IMG/VR virus record: IMGVR_UViG_3300020034_000075 | Span: 1 to 20,588 of that record | Length of the DNA: 20,588 bases | From: a virus | Direction: 5' to 3' (one strand) | In this document: positions 8,288 to 13,691 of the stretch, piece after piece | Position numbering within the stretch: the stretch's first letter is position 1 | Layout of the letters: each line of letters begins with the position of its first letter | The notes under the pieces: generated by a model | What the model was told of the DNA's origin: nothing | What the model saw: only the letters and a program-made list of their open reading frames with translations | The model's database searches: none | Program-made: the position numbers and the translations under genes

Positions 8288-8584
8288 ATGTATAAAAATC
8301 CTCCATACAAAAGAATAACTTTAAGTATTCATGAGATACAAAATTTATCTCATGAAATATCTACAGGTAAAAAACTAAAAGATATAGCAAAATCCTTTGG
8401 ATGGTCTGACTCTAAACTTATGCAACAGAAGAAATTATTAGGAATAAGTAAGCCTAGTGATTCTTTTGATAATAAGAAAGTTACATTGCAACTTAGTATA
8501 CCTCGTAAACATTATAATTCAGCGTTAAAGAGATTTAATGAAATAATTAAAAATGATTACAAGGTTACTGATAAGAATATTTAA
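8288..8584 (+). CDS. small protein with helix-turn-helix-like segment, 98 aa
   Basis: I cannot name this protein. Residues about 25-52 (TGKKLKDIAKSFGWSDSKLMQQ) follow the spacing of a helix-turn-helix: a helix, the turn SFGWSD, then a second helix. That suggests DNA binding. The C-terminal part is basic. Its ATG lies 1 nt after the primase-helicase stop, so it is the last gene of the replication operon. The intergenic region right after it is packed with TGTTAA repeats and a promoter-like element, which makes a regulator acting there conceivable, but this is speculation. Confidence 0.6.
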   Translation: MYKNPPYKRITLSIHEIQNLSHEISTGKKLKDIAKSFGWSDSKLMQQKKLLGISKPSDSFDNKKVTLQLSIPRKHYNSALKRFNEIIKNDYKVTDKNI

Positions 8585-8671
8585 CAGGCTGTTAAAATTA
8601 TGTTAAATGTTAAAAATGTTAATTATGCTATCATATATATATGTATATTGCGGCATGGTCGATATTGACCA
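8585..8671 (+). promoter_or_regulatory. regulatory region: TGTTAA repeats, shared promoter-like element, small palindrome
   Basis: The region has three parts. First, four TGTTAA units lie at 8590-8622. Second, a 25-nt element at 8627-8651 ends ATATGTATATTGC. With one 2-nt indel and a single substitution it recurs at 16611-16637 upstream of the large terminase. Its TATATTGC part resembles the Bacteroidetes -7 box (TAnnTTTG). Third, an inverted repeat TGGTC-GATATT-GACCA (8656-8671) could be an operator. This is the first sizeable intergenic gap after the replication operon, so a promoter for the small-gene cluster is expected here. Confidence 0.55.
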
Positions 8672-8691
8672 GCTACGTAAAATTTACTACA

Positions 8692-9156
8692 ATGAGTGAT
8701 ACACAAACACAACCAACACGAGGTTTAATTCCTCAAAAAGAAGCGTTAAAGTTCATGACTGGAGGTAACTCAACTGTTACATTTAAGTCTCTTATATCTG
8801 GAAGTCACTTTACTTATAAAATTGTAGCCAGCGATGATCAGAAGTTCTTATTTATTAAGGTTTTAAATGGTCCTGATAATACGAGTAATTATAAGGATAT
8901 ATTGATTTTTCAACTTAAGGACGATGGAACTCCATGCCTTATGAATAGGAGTGGTGTTAAACCTTCTTCAAGTATTGTAGCCTTTAGATTCGTATTCATG
9001 AATCTACTACTTAAGCCAGGAATACCAATGACTAACCTGGAAATTTGGCACGAAGGTAAGTGCTGCAGGTGTGGTCGTAAGTTAACTGCACCTGAAAGTA
9101 TAGCTAACGGTATAGGGCCAGAATGTATTACTAAACAAAACTCATTTAATATTTAA
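8692..9156 (+). CDS. zinc-finger protein with DUF6011-like C-terminus, 154 aa
   Basis: Start chosen at 8692 (MSDTQTQPTRGL). An earlier in-frame ATG at 8641 lies inside the promoter-like element and would add unlikely residues. The C-terminus reads CCRCGRKLTAPESIANGIGP followed by EC. CxxC (C124/C125-C127) plus C145 with the conserved GRxL, P-S and GIGP spacing matches the small DUF6011 zinc module seen in phage and bacterial DNA-associated proteins. Residues about 25-115 are beta-rich and unassigned. Its role is unknown, and nucleic acid binding through the zinc module is plausible. It is the first gene after a promoter-like region. Confidence 0.8.
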   Translation: MSDTQTQPTRGLIPQKEALKFMTGGNSTVTFKSLISGSHFTYKIVASDDQKFLFIKVLNGPDNTSNYKDILIFQLKDDGTPCLMNRSGVKPSSSIVAFRFVFMNLLLKPGIPMTNLEIWHEGKCCRCGRKLTAPESIANGIGPECITKQNSFNI

Positions 9157-9171
9157 GTAAAACTAAACACT

Positions 9172-9447
9172 ATGTCAAGAAAAACTGACGAGTTCTTCAA
9201 TCAGATAACATCATGCGTTGAGAACGAAACACATGTTAGAGTACACTTCAACTCTCACATCAAAGTACCTGTTGTTGGTAAGTTTGTATATATTGAAGAT
9301 TGGTTAGAATTACAATCAAAGGAGTTCGTAAGATTTGTAACTGATGGTAGCGAAAATGGTTATAAGAATGCAAATGAAAAGATGAGGCGTTCATACACAT
9401 TACTTTATAAGGTATCTGATTTCTTACTTATAAAACCTATTGTATGA
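9172..9447 (+). CDS. small hypothetical protein, 91 aa
   Basis: I do not recognise this protein. The centre (about 18-55) is beta-rich, with HVRVHFNSHIKVPVVGKFVY resembling a small barrel. The end is helical and then hydrophobic. It starts 15 nt after the zinc-finger gene behind an AT-rich leader, and its TGA overlaps the next ATG. It opens the run of overlapping small genes. Confidence 0.65.
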   Translation: MSRKTDEFFNQITSCVENETHVRVHFNSHIKVPVVGKFVYIEDWLELQSKEFVRFVTDGSENGYKNANEKMRRSYTLLYKVSDFLLIKPIV

Positions 9448-9689
9448 TTTACATTCAGTATCAGACTATTGGCAATAAGTGTTTTCTTAACGGCCCTTAC
9501 TACGAAGGCGATCTTGTATACTTAAAAGGTTCTGTTATTTCAGGAGTTAAAATAAATTCTATATGGCGAGTAAGAAGCATACACAGTCAAAAGGTTCCAA
9601 GACTTCGCAGTCCGTACTATTCGATGTACCTGCAGTCGACAAGCCAGCAACAGATCGAAGTGAAAGAAATGCAGATTCCTCAAAAATAA
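9444..9689 (+). CDS. small hypothetical protein, 81 aa, overlapping the next gene
   Basis: I do not recognise this protein. The start overlaps the previous stop (ATGA). The first 50 residues look like a folded beta-rich domain (YQTIGNKCFLNGPYYEGDLV). The last 40 become basic and Ser/Gln-rich and lie in DNA that also encodes the start of the next gene in another frame (127 nt shared). Either both are expressed or only one is genuine in the shared part. The coupled start favours this one. Confidence 0.55.
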   Translation: MIYIQYQTIGNKCFLNGPYYEGDLVYLKGSVISGVKINSIWRVRSIHSQKVPRLRSPYYSMYLQSTSQQQIEVKEMQIPQK

Positions 9690-9811
9690 TCGTTGTTAAT
9701 ACTCATCTTAGGGACGTGTATGGTTTAGGTCTAAACTCTCTATACGAAGGAAGGTCTTTAATTTATTCATCTTTTGCGGATTACATTCGCAGATCAAATG
9801 TACTAAAATGA
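9563..9811 (+). CDS. small hypothetical protein, 82 aa, overlapping the previous gene
   Basis: I do not recognise this protein. The first 40 residues are polar and probably disordered (MASKKHTQSKGSKTSQSV). The second half (VVNTHLRDVYGLGLNSLYEG) looks folded and is encoded outside the overlap with the upstream gene. The stop overlaps the next ATG (ATGA at 9808). A later start is possible, but no ATG lies in frame between 9563 and the unique part. The 127-nt overlap is long for a phage gene pair. Confidence 0.55.
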   Translation: MASKKHTQSKGSKTSQSVLFDVPAVDKPATDRSERNADSSKIIVVNTHLRDVYGLGLNSLYEGRSLIYSSFADYIRRSNVLK

Positions 9812-9987
9812 AACAACAAGTAATAATTCCAAGTCTTAATATGCCAGCATACTGTATGTTAGTTGATTCTGCAGTAGTTTTGGTTAAAATGAACCTTCCA
9901 GCAGCAATTGTATTATCACATAAACTTCTAAATCAGGAAATTCAATATTACACTGCATTAGAAATTCATCAAATTATAAATAATTAA
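9808..9987 (+). CDS. small hypothetical protein, 59 aa
   Basis: This is a short gene coupled to the previous stop by an ATGA overlap. It encodes MKQQVIIPSLNMPAYCMLVD followed by a moderately hydrophobic stretch (SAVVLVKMNLPAAIVLS) and a polar helical end. The hydrophobic part is broken by Lys and Pro, so it is probably not a membrane helix. Function unknown. The next gene starts 3 nt after its stop, which supports it being real. Confidence 0.6.
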   Translation: MKQQVIIPSLNMPAYCMLVDSAVVLVKMNLPAAIVLSHKLLNQEIQYYTALEIHQIINN

Positions 9988-9990
9988 GTT

Positions 9991-10218
9991 ATGACACCTA
10001 TTCCACCTATGTTGCAAATTACAGGCGATGAACCTTTTTATCCTATTTATCTTAATAATGGTGTAACTATCCGCCAGGAAGTAATCCTTCGGTTCATGGT
10101 TGAAAACTCTAAGTCATTTGGCCATAACTTTGAATTTTTATCAGAGACAGCACAAGACTTTGCATACGCATACATCAAAACTATAAACAATGATCAAAAT
10201 AAACAATCTTCTAATTGA
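9991..10218 (+). CDS. small hypothetical protein, 75 aa
   Basis: I do not recognise this protein. It starts MTPIPPMLQITGDEPFYPIY and ends in a polar tail. The middle (about 30-65) is probably helical, with aromatic residues (FAYAYIKTI). There are no membrane or signal segments. The start lies 3 nt after the preceding stop, and the last 29 nt are shared with the next gene in another frame. Confidence 0.62.
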   Translation: MTPIPPMLQITGDEPFYPIYLNNGVTIRQEVILRFMVENSKSFGHNFEFLSETAQDFAYAYIKTINNDQNKQSSN

Positions 10219-10387
10219 GCATCTGAACATTCATATTAATATAGTTGATATGTACAATGATTACCCTGTGCTAATGCTCACTATGTTCTCTAAACGTGAT
10301 ATTATACGATCTCACGAAATCGTATTAAACTCTAAACTTAAATTTTATGAGGTTCCTGTTAATTGCCTTGCTTTTGCTATCGTGTAA
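10190..10387 (+). CDS. small hypothetical protein, 65 aa
   Basis: I do not recognise this protein. It begins MIKINNLLIEHLNIHINIVD and reads as alternating beta and helix. It overlaps the preceding gene by 29 nt, and its last 41 nt are shared with the lipoprotein gene starting at 10347. Whether it is translated is uncertain, but the pattern of end-to-end overlaps is consistent across the cluster. Confidence 0.5.
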   Translation: MIKINNLLIEHLNIHINIVDMYNDYPVLMLTMFSKRDIIRSHEIVLNSKLKFYEVPVNCLAFAIV

Positions 10388-10502
10388 AGGCCCACTACTG
10401 ATCAATGGAGAGAAACACATGATATACAAGGGTAACTGGAGTCATTTCCACAAAAAACAAAATCTAAATACTGATACATTATGTCTAAAAGAGCGACTGT
10501 AG
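10347..10502 (+). CDS. small lipoprotein, 51 aa
   Basis: The product starts MRFLLIALLLLSCKG. A single basic residue is followed by a leucine-rich core and the lipobox LLSC (Cys13), so it is predicted to be exported, cut before Cys13 and lipid-anchored, leaving about 39 residues outside. The mature part is polar with several Lys and His. It overlaps the preceding gene by 41 nt and the next, a two-helix membrane protein, by 22 nt. A spanin-like or superinfection-exclusion role would fit the size and location, but neither is shown. It is shorter than most annotated genes and easily missed. Confidence 0.7.
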   Translation: MRFLLIALLLLSCKGPLLINGEKHMIYKGNWSHFHKKQNLNTDTLCLKERL

Positions 10503-10633
10503 CATGTGTAACATTTCTTATACTATGGTTTATTTGGTTTTATTTCTTACTAAACAAAAAATTCATACTATGCTTAGTCCTAACAATTGTGTTGCTGTGC
10601 CTTGGCTTGATCGTAAAGCGAGTAAATTTCTGA
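10481..10633 (+). CDS. two-helix small membrane protein, 50 aa
   Basis: The product is a hairpin of two hydrophobic helices, about residues 8-24 (ACVTFLILWFIWFYFLL) and 29-45 (ILCLVLTIVLLCLGLIV), separated by NKK and flanked by basic ends (KR at 3-4, KR at 46-47). This topology is typical of small holins and of phage membrane modulators. It overlaps the upstream lipoprotein by 22 nt and the downstream membrane protein by 64 nt. No endolysin is nearby, so a lysis role is only a possibility. Confidence 0.65.
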   Translation: MSKRATVACVTFLILWFIWFYFLLNKKFILCLVLTIVLLCLGLIVKRVNF

Positions 10634-10773
10634 TACTATGGCTGATTGAGTTACCGATCATTCTATGTATAACACCTGTAGTAATCATTATTATTTATCC
10701 TTTAACTGTCATACTTTATGCAACCTTCTGCTCTAATAAGCGGTCTAATATCAGTTTACCAGAAGGCGATTGA
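10570..10773 (+). CDS. small membrane protein, 67 aa
   Basis: A polar N-terminus (MLSPNNCVAVPWLDRKASK) is followed by a long hydrophobic stretch (about residues 20-53, FLILWLIELPIILCITPVVI and beyond), enough for one long or two short membrane helices, and then a charged tail ending LPEGD. I chose the ATG at 10570 because starts at 10504 or 10525 would lie deeper inside the neighbouring gene. The overlap is 64 nt upstream and 56 nt downstream. Function unknown. Confidence 0.55.
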   Translation: MLSPNNCVAVPWLDRKASKFLILWLIELPIILCITPVVIIIIYPLTVILYATFCSNKRSNISLPEGD

Positions 10774-11053
10774 TTCATGCTTACAAGAGACTGACGAAGG
10801 CGCTATTGAGTGCTGCTTTGCATACGGTGTATCTCAGGGAGTATGTGCAGCAATGGCTCATAACTTTGGTCGCAATTCCTCAGAAATGCTTGCTAATTTT
10901 AATTCTCTTGCGGATATACTTTCCGAATACTATGATACAGGAACTCGGTGGTTTGGTAAACAGCCATGCCAGTGTTCCACAAAAGAACAATTAATTGAAG
11001 CTTTGGAGTACAGGCTTGACATCTTAAAAAATATACAATATGAATCCTGCTAA
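10718..11053 (+). CDS. cysteine-containing hypothetical protein, 111 aa
   Basis: I do not recognise this protein. It is mostly helical, with Cys at about residues 20, 31, 32, 43, 83 and 85, the last two forming a CQC pair (PCQCSTKEQ). The second half (STKEQLIEALEYRLDILKNI) is a probable amphipathic helix. It is one of the longer and better-behaved frames in the cluster, with a coding-like composition. It overlaps its neighbours by 56 and 14 nt. Confidence 0.65.
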   Translation: MQPSALISGLISVYQKAIDSCLQETDEGAIECCFAYGVSQGVCAAMAHNFGRNSSEMLANFNSLADILSEYYDTGTRWFGKQPCQCSTKEQLIEALEYRLDILKNIQYESC

Positions 11054-11225
11054 TGATTTACTTAAAAGGTATTATGATTTAATAACTAATGTACCGACTT
11101 GCATTTCGCAATTGGCAGATTGGTCTGATAATTGGAAATCTTTGAATCAAGAAATAATCGAATTCTTTAAAATCAAAACCTCACCATGCCCATCAAACCA
11201 GGATCCAGCCGAAACAACTGTGTAA
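11040..11225 (+). CDS. small hypothetical protein, 61 aa
   Basis: I do not recognise this protein. It is probably helical (NDLLKRYYDLITN, SDNWKSLNQEIIEFF) with a polar, proline-containing tail. It overlaps the preceding gene by 14 nt and the next by 40 nt. It has no signal or membrane features. Confidence 0.55.
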   Translation: MNPANDLLKRYYDLITNVPTCISQLADWSDNWKSLNQEIIEFFKIKTSPCPSNQDPAETTV

Positions 11226-11422
11226 AAGGAGTTAATACCTTCTTACAATCAAAACTTATCGGCCCTGGTGAAAGGTGGGATTTGATTCAGACTTATCTGA
11301 AGTTTCCAATGGAATTCAGTATGTCTAATTACAAAGATGCCTGCCAACTAATACAACAAGATTTCAAGAGATTCGCTCGATTTATACATTCACATACTCA
11401 AACCAAAAACTCAAACACATGA
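11186..11422 (+). CDS. small hypothetical protein, 78 aa
   Basis: I do not recognise this protein. It begins MPIKPGSSRNNCVKGVNTFL and is basic and helical, with aromatic residues in the middle (WDLIQTYLKF) and several His near the end (FIHSHTQ). It overlaps 40 nt upstream and has a 4-nt ATGA coupling with the next gene. Confidence 0.58.
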   Translation: MPIKPGSSRNNCVKGVNTFLQSKLIGPGERWDLIQTYLKFPMEFSMSNYKDACQLIQQDFKRFARFIHSHTQTKNSNT

Positions 11423-11736
11423 CACTAAGAGAATTTAAACATCAGGCTGATATTTTACTACCTGATGATAAGTACAAACAGGTATCGGCTGCTATTAATG
11501 TATCAGATAACGCTGAATTTAAAATTTGGTCTAATAAATACATCAAATACTTTGACGGTAATACTCCTGAAGAAGCATTAGATGCAGTACTTGCGCATTT
11601 GAATGGTATCGTGCCGGATATTGAGATAACTGAACCTGATAAGCCAAACGATTCATTCGAAGAGATGGCTGCTATTGCCGCATCACCAATAGTCACAATA
11701 GATAATCTGGATAAAGCGGATGATCTTCCATTTTAA
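11419..11736 (+). CDS. acidic protein with SSB-like C-terminal tip, 105 aa
   Basis: The start is coupled to the previous stop by ATGA. Residues 1-65 are a compact alpha/beta segment (MTLREFKHQADILLP; GNTPEEALDAVLAHL). From about residue 68 the chain is acidic and probably flexible, ending DKADDLPF. That ending matches the acidic-Pro-Phe tip of bacterial single-stranded DNA-binding proteins (typically DDDIPF), which docks many repair and replication enzymes. The N-terminal part does not look like the OB fold of SSB. It may recruit or compete for SSB-binding partners, but the function itself is not established. Confidence 0.7.
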   Translation: MTLREFKHQADILLPDDKYKQVSAAINVSDNAEFKIWSNKYIKYFDGNTPEEALDAVLAHLNGIVPDIEITEPDKPNDSFEEMAAIAASPIVTIDNLDKADDLPF

Positions 11737-11749
11737 CAAGAACACAATT

Positions 11750-11860
11750 ATGAGCGCAGCAGTATTCTTAATATCAATTATAGGTGCATGTATACTTACT
11801 TATTTAGTTACAATTCTTATTGATATTATTGAAGATATAAATAACAATAAAAAATCATAG
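11750..11860 (+). CDS. single-pass membrane micropeptide, 36 aa
   Basis: MSAAVFLISIIGACILTYLV continues to TILIDIIEDINNNKKS, giving one hydrophobic helix of about 24 residues and a charged end. It starts 13 nt after the preceding stop with an AT-rich leader. Tiny membrane proteins of this type are frequent in phage early regions, but the specific role is unknown. After its stop an AGCCC/GGGCT pair (11859-11876) could form a weak hairpin. Confidence 0.55.
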   Translation: MSAAVFLISIIGACILTYLVTILIDIIEDINNNKKS

Positions 11861-11883
11861 CCCCTCTGACTGGGCTCAATCAC

Positions 11884-12111
11884 ATGTTAGTAAAACGCAC
11901 ATCAACTTTAACAGGAAAGACTCATCAGTTAGATATTCCGATTACACATGAACATCTGGAAGCATTTGAATTAAATGGAGTTATATTCACTTTAAGTTCG
12001 GCTCATGTTCGCTATCTTCAATACGGCATTACACCTGAAGAATGGCAACAACAACTGGATGAATTGGACAAAAACGACGATACAGACCCTAATTCGAGGT
12101 ATCACAGTTAA
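11884..12111 (+). CDS. small hypothetical protein, 75 aa
   Basis: I do not recognise this protein. The first half is beta-rich with a TGKTHQLDIPITHEH segment. The second contains GITPEEWQQQLDELD, an amphipathic helix, and an acidic polar tail. The length and coding-like codon pattern support it. It is the last gene before the 650-nt repeat region. Confidence 0.65.
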   Translation: MLVKRTSTLTGKTHQLDIPITHEHLEAFELNGVIFTLSSAHVRYLQYGITPEEWQQQLDELDKNDDTDPNSRYHS

Positions 12112-12235
12112 CTGATTCTGAATGGCAAGCACAGTTTTAACAAATCCACTAGTAAATGTATTTTATTTTTTGGTATATGTCGCGTATTTCTGACATTTTG
12201 TATGGTTTACTTTACAATGGCCACTTTGTCACCCA

Positions 12236-12269
12236 CTACACGTAATATGCTGATATTCAATTAGTTACG
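12236..12269 (+). repeat. dyad repeat copy 1 (CTACACGTAA...TGATATTCA)
   Basis: CTACACGTAATATGC is followed by TGATATTCAA and an AGTTACG end. The left GTAA and right GTTAC arms and the TGATATTCA core give imperfect dyad symmetry. Same orientation as copy 4. Confidence 0.75.
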
Positions 12270-12434
12270 AATGACATATTGGCATGTAGTGGGCAATGTA
12301 GTATTTACGAAATGTTTCTTACACTACATGCGAGACAGCCACCACAGCGGGTTACATGGAATAAAAAATTAAATGTAGTGATTGTAGTGGGGTAATCCAA
12401 AAGACCCACCAGCATTTTGGGCAAAAAAAAAATA

Positions 12435-12533
12435 TGTCAAATTAAGGAAGCCTTAAGTATGGTATATTACGTATATTGTTCTTAAGTATGCTATAACTGT
12501 AGTTAATGAATCTGTATATTCCTTAATTTGACA
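12435..12533. repeat. 99-bp element with 15-bp perfect inverted ends
   Basis: TGTCAAATTAAGGAA (12435-12449) is the exact inverse of TTCCTTAATTTGACA (12519-12533). Both ends abut the triplet ATA, which could be a 3-bp target duplication. Inside, CTTAAGTATGGTATA (12452-12466) recurs as CTTAAGTATGCTATA (12481-12495). It could be a miniature inverted-repeat element, or a cruciform or hairpin belonging to an origin. No transposase is present. Confidence 0.65.
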
Positions 12534-12604
12534 ATATGAAAATAATGGTATATATTTGTACGGCTCGCAGCAATTTACCCCACTACAAATGCGTTTTTTC
12601 GCTT

Positions 12605-12637
12605 GTAACACGTTGATTATCAATACGTTACGTGTAG
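12605..12637 (-). repeat. dyad repeat copy 2
   Basis: GTAACACGTTGATTATCAAT is followed by ACGTTACGTGTAG. Its reverse complement starts CTACACGTAAC, matching copies 1 and 4. Within it, GTAAC pairs with GTTAC and TTGAT with ATCAA. Confidence 0.75.
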
Positions 12638-12670
12638 TAATGACGCACTACAAAATTACTACAATTGGGT

Positions 12671-12703
12671 GTAATGTGTTGATATTCAATATGTTACGTG
12701 TAG
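12671..12703 (-). repeat. dyad repeat copy 3
   Basis: GTAATGTGTTGATATTCAAT is followed by ATGTTACGTGTAG. It has the same length (33 nt) and orientation as copy 2, 33 nt downstream of its end. Confidence 0.75.
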
Positions 12704-12715
12704 TGCCCCCCGTTA

Positions 12716-12750
12716 CTACACGTAACATGCTGATAATCAGCGAATTATAA
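12716..12750 (+). repeat. dyad repeat copy 4
   Basis: CTACACGTAACATGC is followed by TGATAATCAGCG and a degenerate right arm. It is oriented opposite to copies 2 and 3 and faces them across a short GC-rich spacer (CCCCCCG). Confidence 0.7.
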
Positions 12751-12766
12751 CATGTTGATATTCAAT
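12748..12766. repeat. dyad repeat core, copy 5, touching a start codon
   Basis: TAACATGTTGATATTCAAT contains only the core and left arm of the repeat and runs into the ATG at 12765. A protein bound here would block translation or transcription entry of that gene, which suggests autoregulation (inference). Confidence 0.55.
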
Positions 12767-13133
12767 GACTTATGAAAAACACACTAAACACACAGATATG
12801 ATAAGTACAGTACAAAGAGAAGACACAGTTCAAGCATCAGCCCGTAAGATATTTGAACATTTCGAAGTTGGGCAGAGTTGTACAATTACAGGATTCGTAA
12901 TTATGCCAGATGACTCAATTGACGAGAAAGGTAAGTTGGTATGCGATGAGTTGATAAGACTTGATTTCGTTGAGAATTTCAATCGGTCAGGCTCAACTCG
13001 AGGTAATGGTATGCGACGGCGAAGAATACGTCCAGAGAATAGTATTGGCGACTATTTAAGGAAAAAGACATTCCAATGGCAGAGAAAAATAATTGATAAC
13101 CAAGTAAGATATACTATATGGCGCATACAATAA
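12765..13133 (+). CDS. basic hypothetical protein, possibly DNA-binding, 122 aa
   Basis: I do not recognise this protein. Residues about 20-65 (VQASARKIFEHFEVGQSCTI) and the following segment (DEKGKLVCDELIRLDFVENF) have the helix-helix-strand look of a winged-helix domain. The middle is strongly basic (RSGSTRGNGMRRRRIRPENS), which suits DNA contact. The C-terminus returns to a strand-rich segment. An alternative start is the Met at 12798. It sits directly downstream of the palindromic repeat block, one copy of which touches its start codon, so it may bind those repeats. Its end overlaps the next gene by 16 nt. Confidence 0.68.
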   Translation: MTYEKHTKHTDMISTVQREDTVQASARKIFEHFEVGQSCTITGFVIMPDDSIDEKGKLVCDELIRLDFVENFNRSGSTRGNGMRRRRIRPENSIGDYLRKKTFQWQRKIIDNQVRYTIWRIQ

Positions 13134-13342
13134 TTACTTTAAACAGCAGGTTCACTCTGGAGTTTAAGATTAAACGTGATAACCTGAAAAAGATAGAGGA
13201 GGTATTGAATGTGAACGGATTAACTCATACAACCTGGCAGCAAACAGGTTTCCCAGCATTTTATTCATTCAGAGTAGATTGTAACTTACGCCAAGCAGAG
13301 TTGGCACGACAATTACTCAAAAACTTTAAATTGTATGACTAG
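13118..13342 (+). CDS. small hypothetical protein, 74 aa
   Basis: I do not recognise this protein. It is predominantly alternating strands and helices (ITLNSRFTLEFKIKRDNLKK; RQAELARQLLKNF), resembling a small two-layer alpha/beta fold. It overlaps the upstream gene by 16 nt and the downstream nuclease by 8 nt, so it is part of the nuclease-terminase operon and translated by coupling. Confidence 0.65.
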   Translation: MAHTIITLNSRFTLEFKIKRDNLKKIEEVLNVNGLTHTTWQQTGFPAFYSFRVDCNLRQAELARQLLKNFKLYD

Positions 13343-13691
13343 TTCAGAAGAGCGCCTCCAATCACAATGCACCCAATGGTTCTGGAACGAATTTCCACTG
13401 GAGCGCAGGATGTTATTTCATGTAGATAATAACTCATGGAATGCTATAGTTGGCGCAAAGAAGAAAGCATTAGGTGTAGTATCTGGTGTGAGTGACTTGA
13501 TTTTTATTGTGGACTCGGCTGTTATATTCATTGAAATGAAAATACCAGGTGGAACGCAGAGCTCTGAGCAGATGGACTTTGAGATGAAGGTGAATGTGCG
13601 CGCACACGAGTATGTGATTATTTATTCTTTTGAGGAATTTAAGAAATTTATTATTAAACGTTTAATGAGAGCATTCGATGGAAGATCGTAA
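13335..13691 (+). CDS. VRR-NUC domain nuclease, 118 aa
   Basis: This is a small PD-(D/E)xK endonuclease of the VRR-NUC family, which includes phage single-domain enzymes that act on branched DNA. The catalytic pattern is GVSDLIFI (D54), then IEMK (E67 and K69) in a hydrophobic strand context, followed by GGTQSSEQMDFEMK, the Gln-containing helix typical of the family. Its length, about 118 aa, matches stand-alone VRR-NUC proteins. It overlaps the small terminase by 14 nt, so it is likely made together with packaging proteins. It may resolve branched replication intermediates before packaging (inference). Confidence 0.88.
   Translation: MTSSEERLQSQCTQWFWNEFPLERRMLFHVDNNSWNAIVGAKKKALGVVSGVSDLIFIVDSAVIFIEMKIPGGTQSSEQMDFEMKVNVRAHEYVIIYSFEEFKKFIIKRLMRAFDGRS

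Larger units (their letters stand above)
12112..12764. other. non-coding repeat-rich block, candidate replication origin or control region
   Basis: No convincing gene is present, apart from a possible 23-residue frame at 12122-12193 that I do not support. The block holds four 33-36-bp copies of a dyad-symmetric repeat plus a fifth core, eight perfect CACTACA/TGTAGTG heptamers (12234-12705), an A10 run, and a 99-bp inverted-repeat element. Density and symmetry of this kind suit an iteron-type origin or a multi-operator regulatory region. It separates the small-gene cluster from the nuclease/terminase operon. No protein partner is identified, although the primase-helicase and the basic protein at 12765 are candidates. 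Confidence 0.6.

Noticed and set aside
8641-8691. Upstream ATG extending the zinc-finger gene by 17 residues
   Set aside because: It falls inside a promoter-like element repeated at 16611-16637. The next ATG at 8692 gives a more natural N-terminus.
10347-10502. Embedded Rz1-type outer spanin
   Set aside because: The lipoprotein only partly overlaps its upstream gene, which has no membrane anchor, and the mature part is not proline-rich. I kept it as a lipoprotein of unknown role.
12556-12750. 64-aa frame within the repeat block
   Set aside because: It is built entirely from the dyad repeats and CACTACA boxes, so its apparent internal repetition reflects DNA sites, not a protein.
12112-12764. 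CRISPR array
   Set aside because: Repeats are few, alternate in orientation, have irregular spacing and dyad symmetry, and no cas genes are present.
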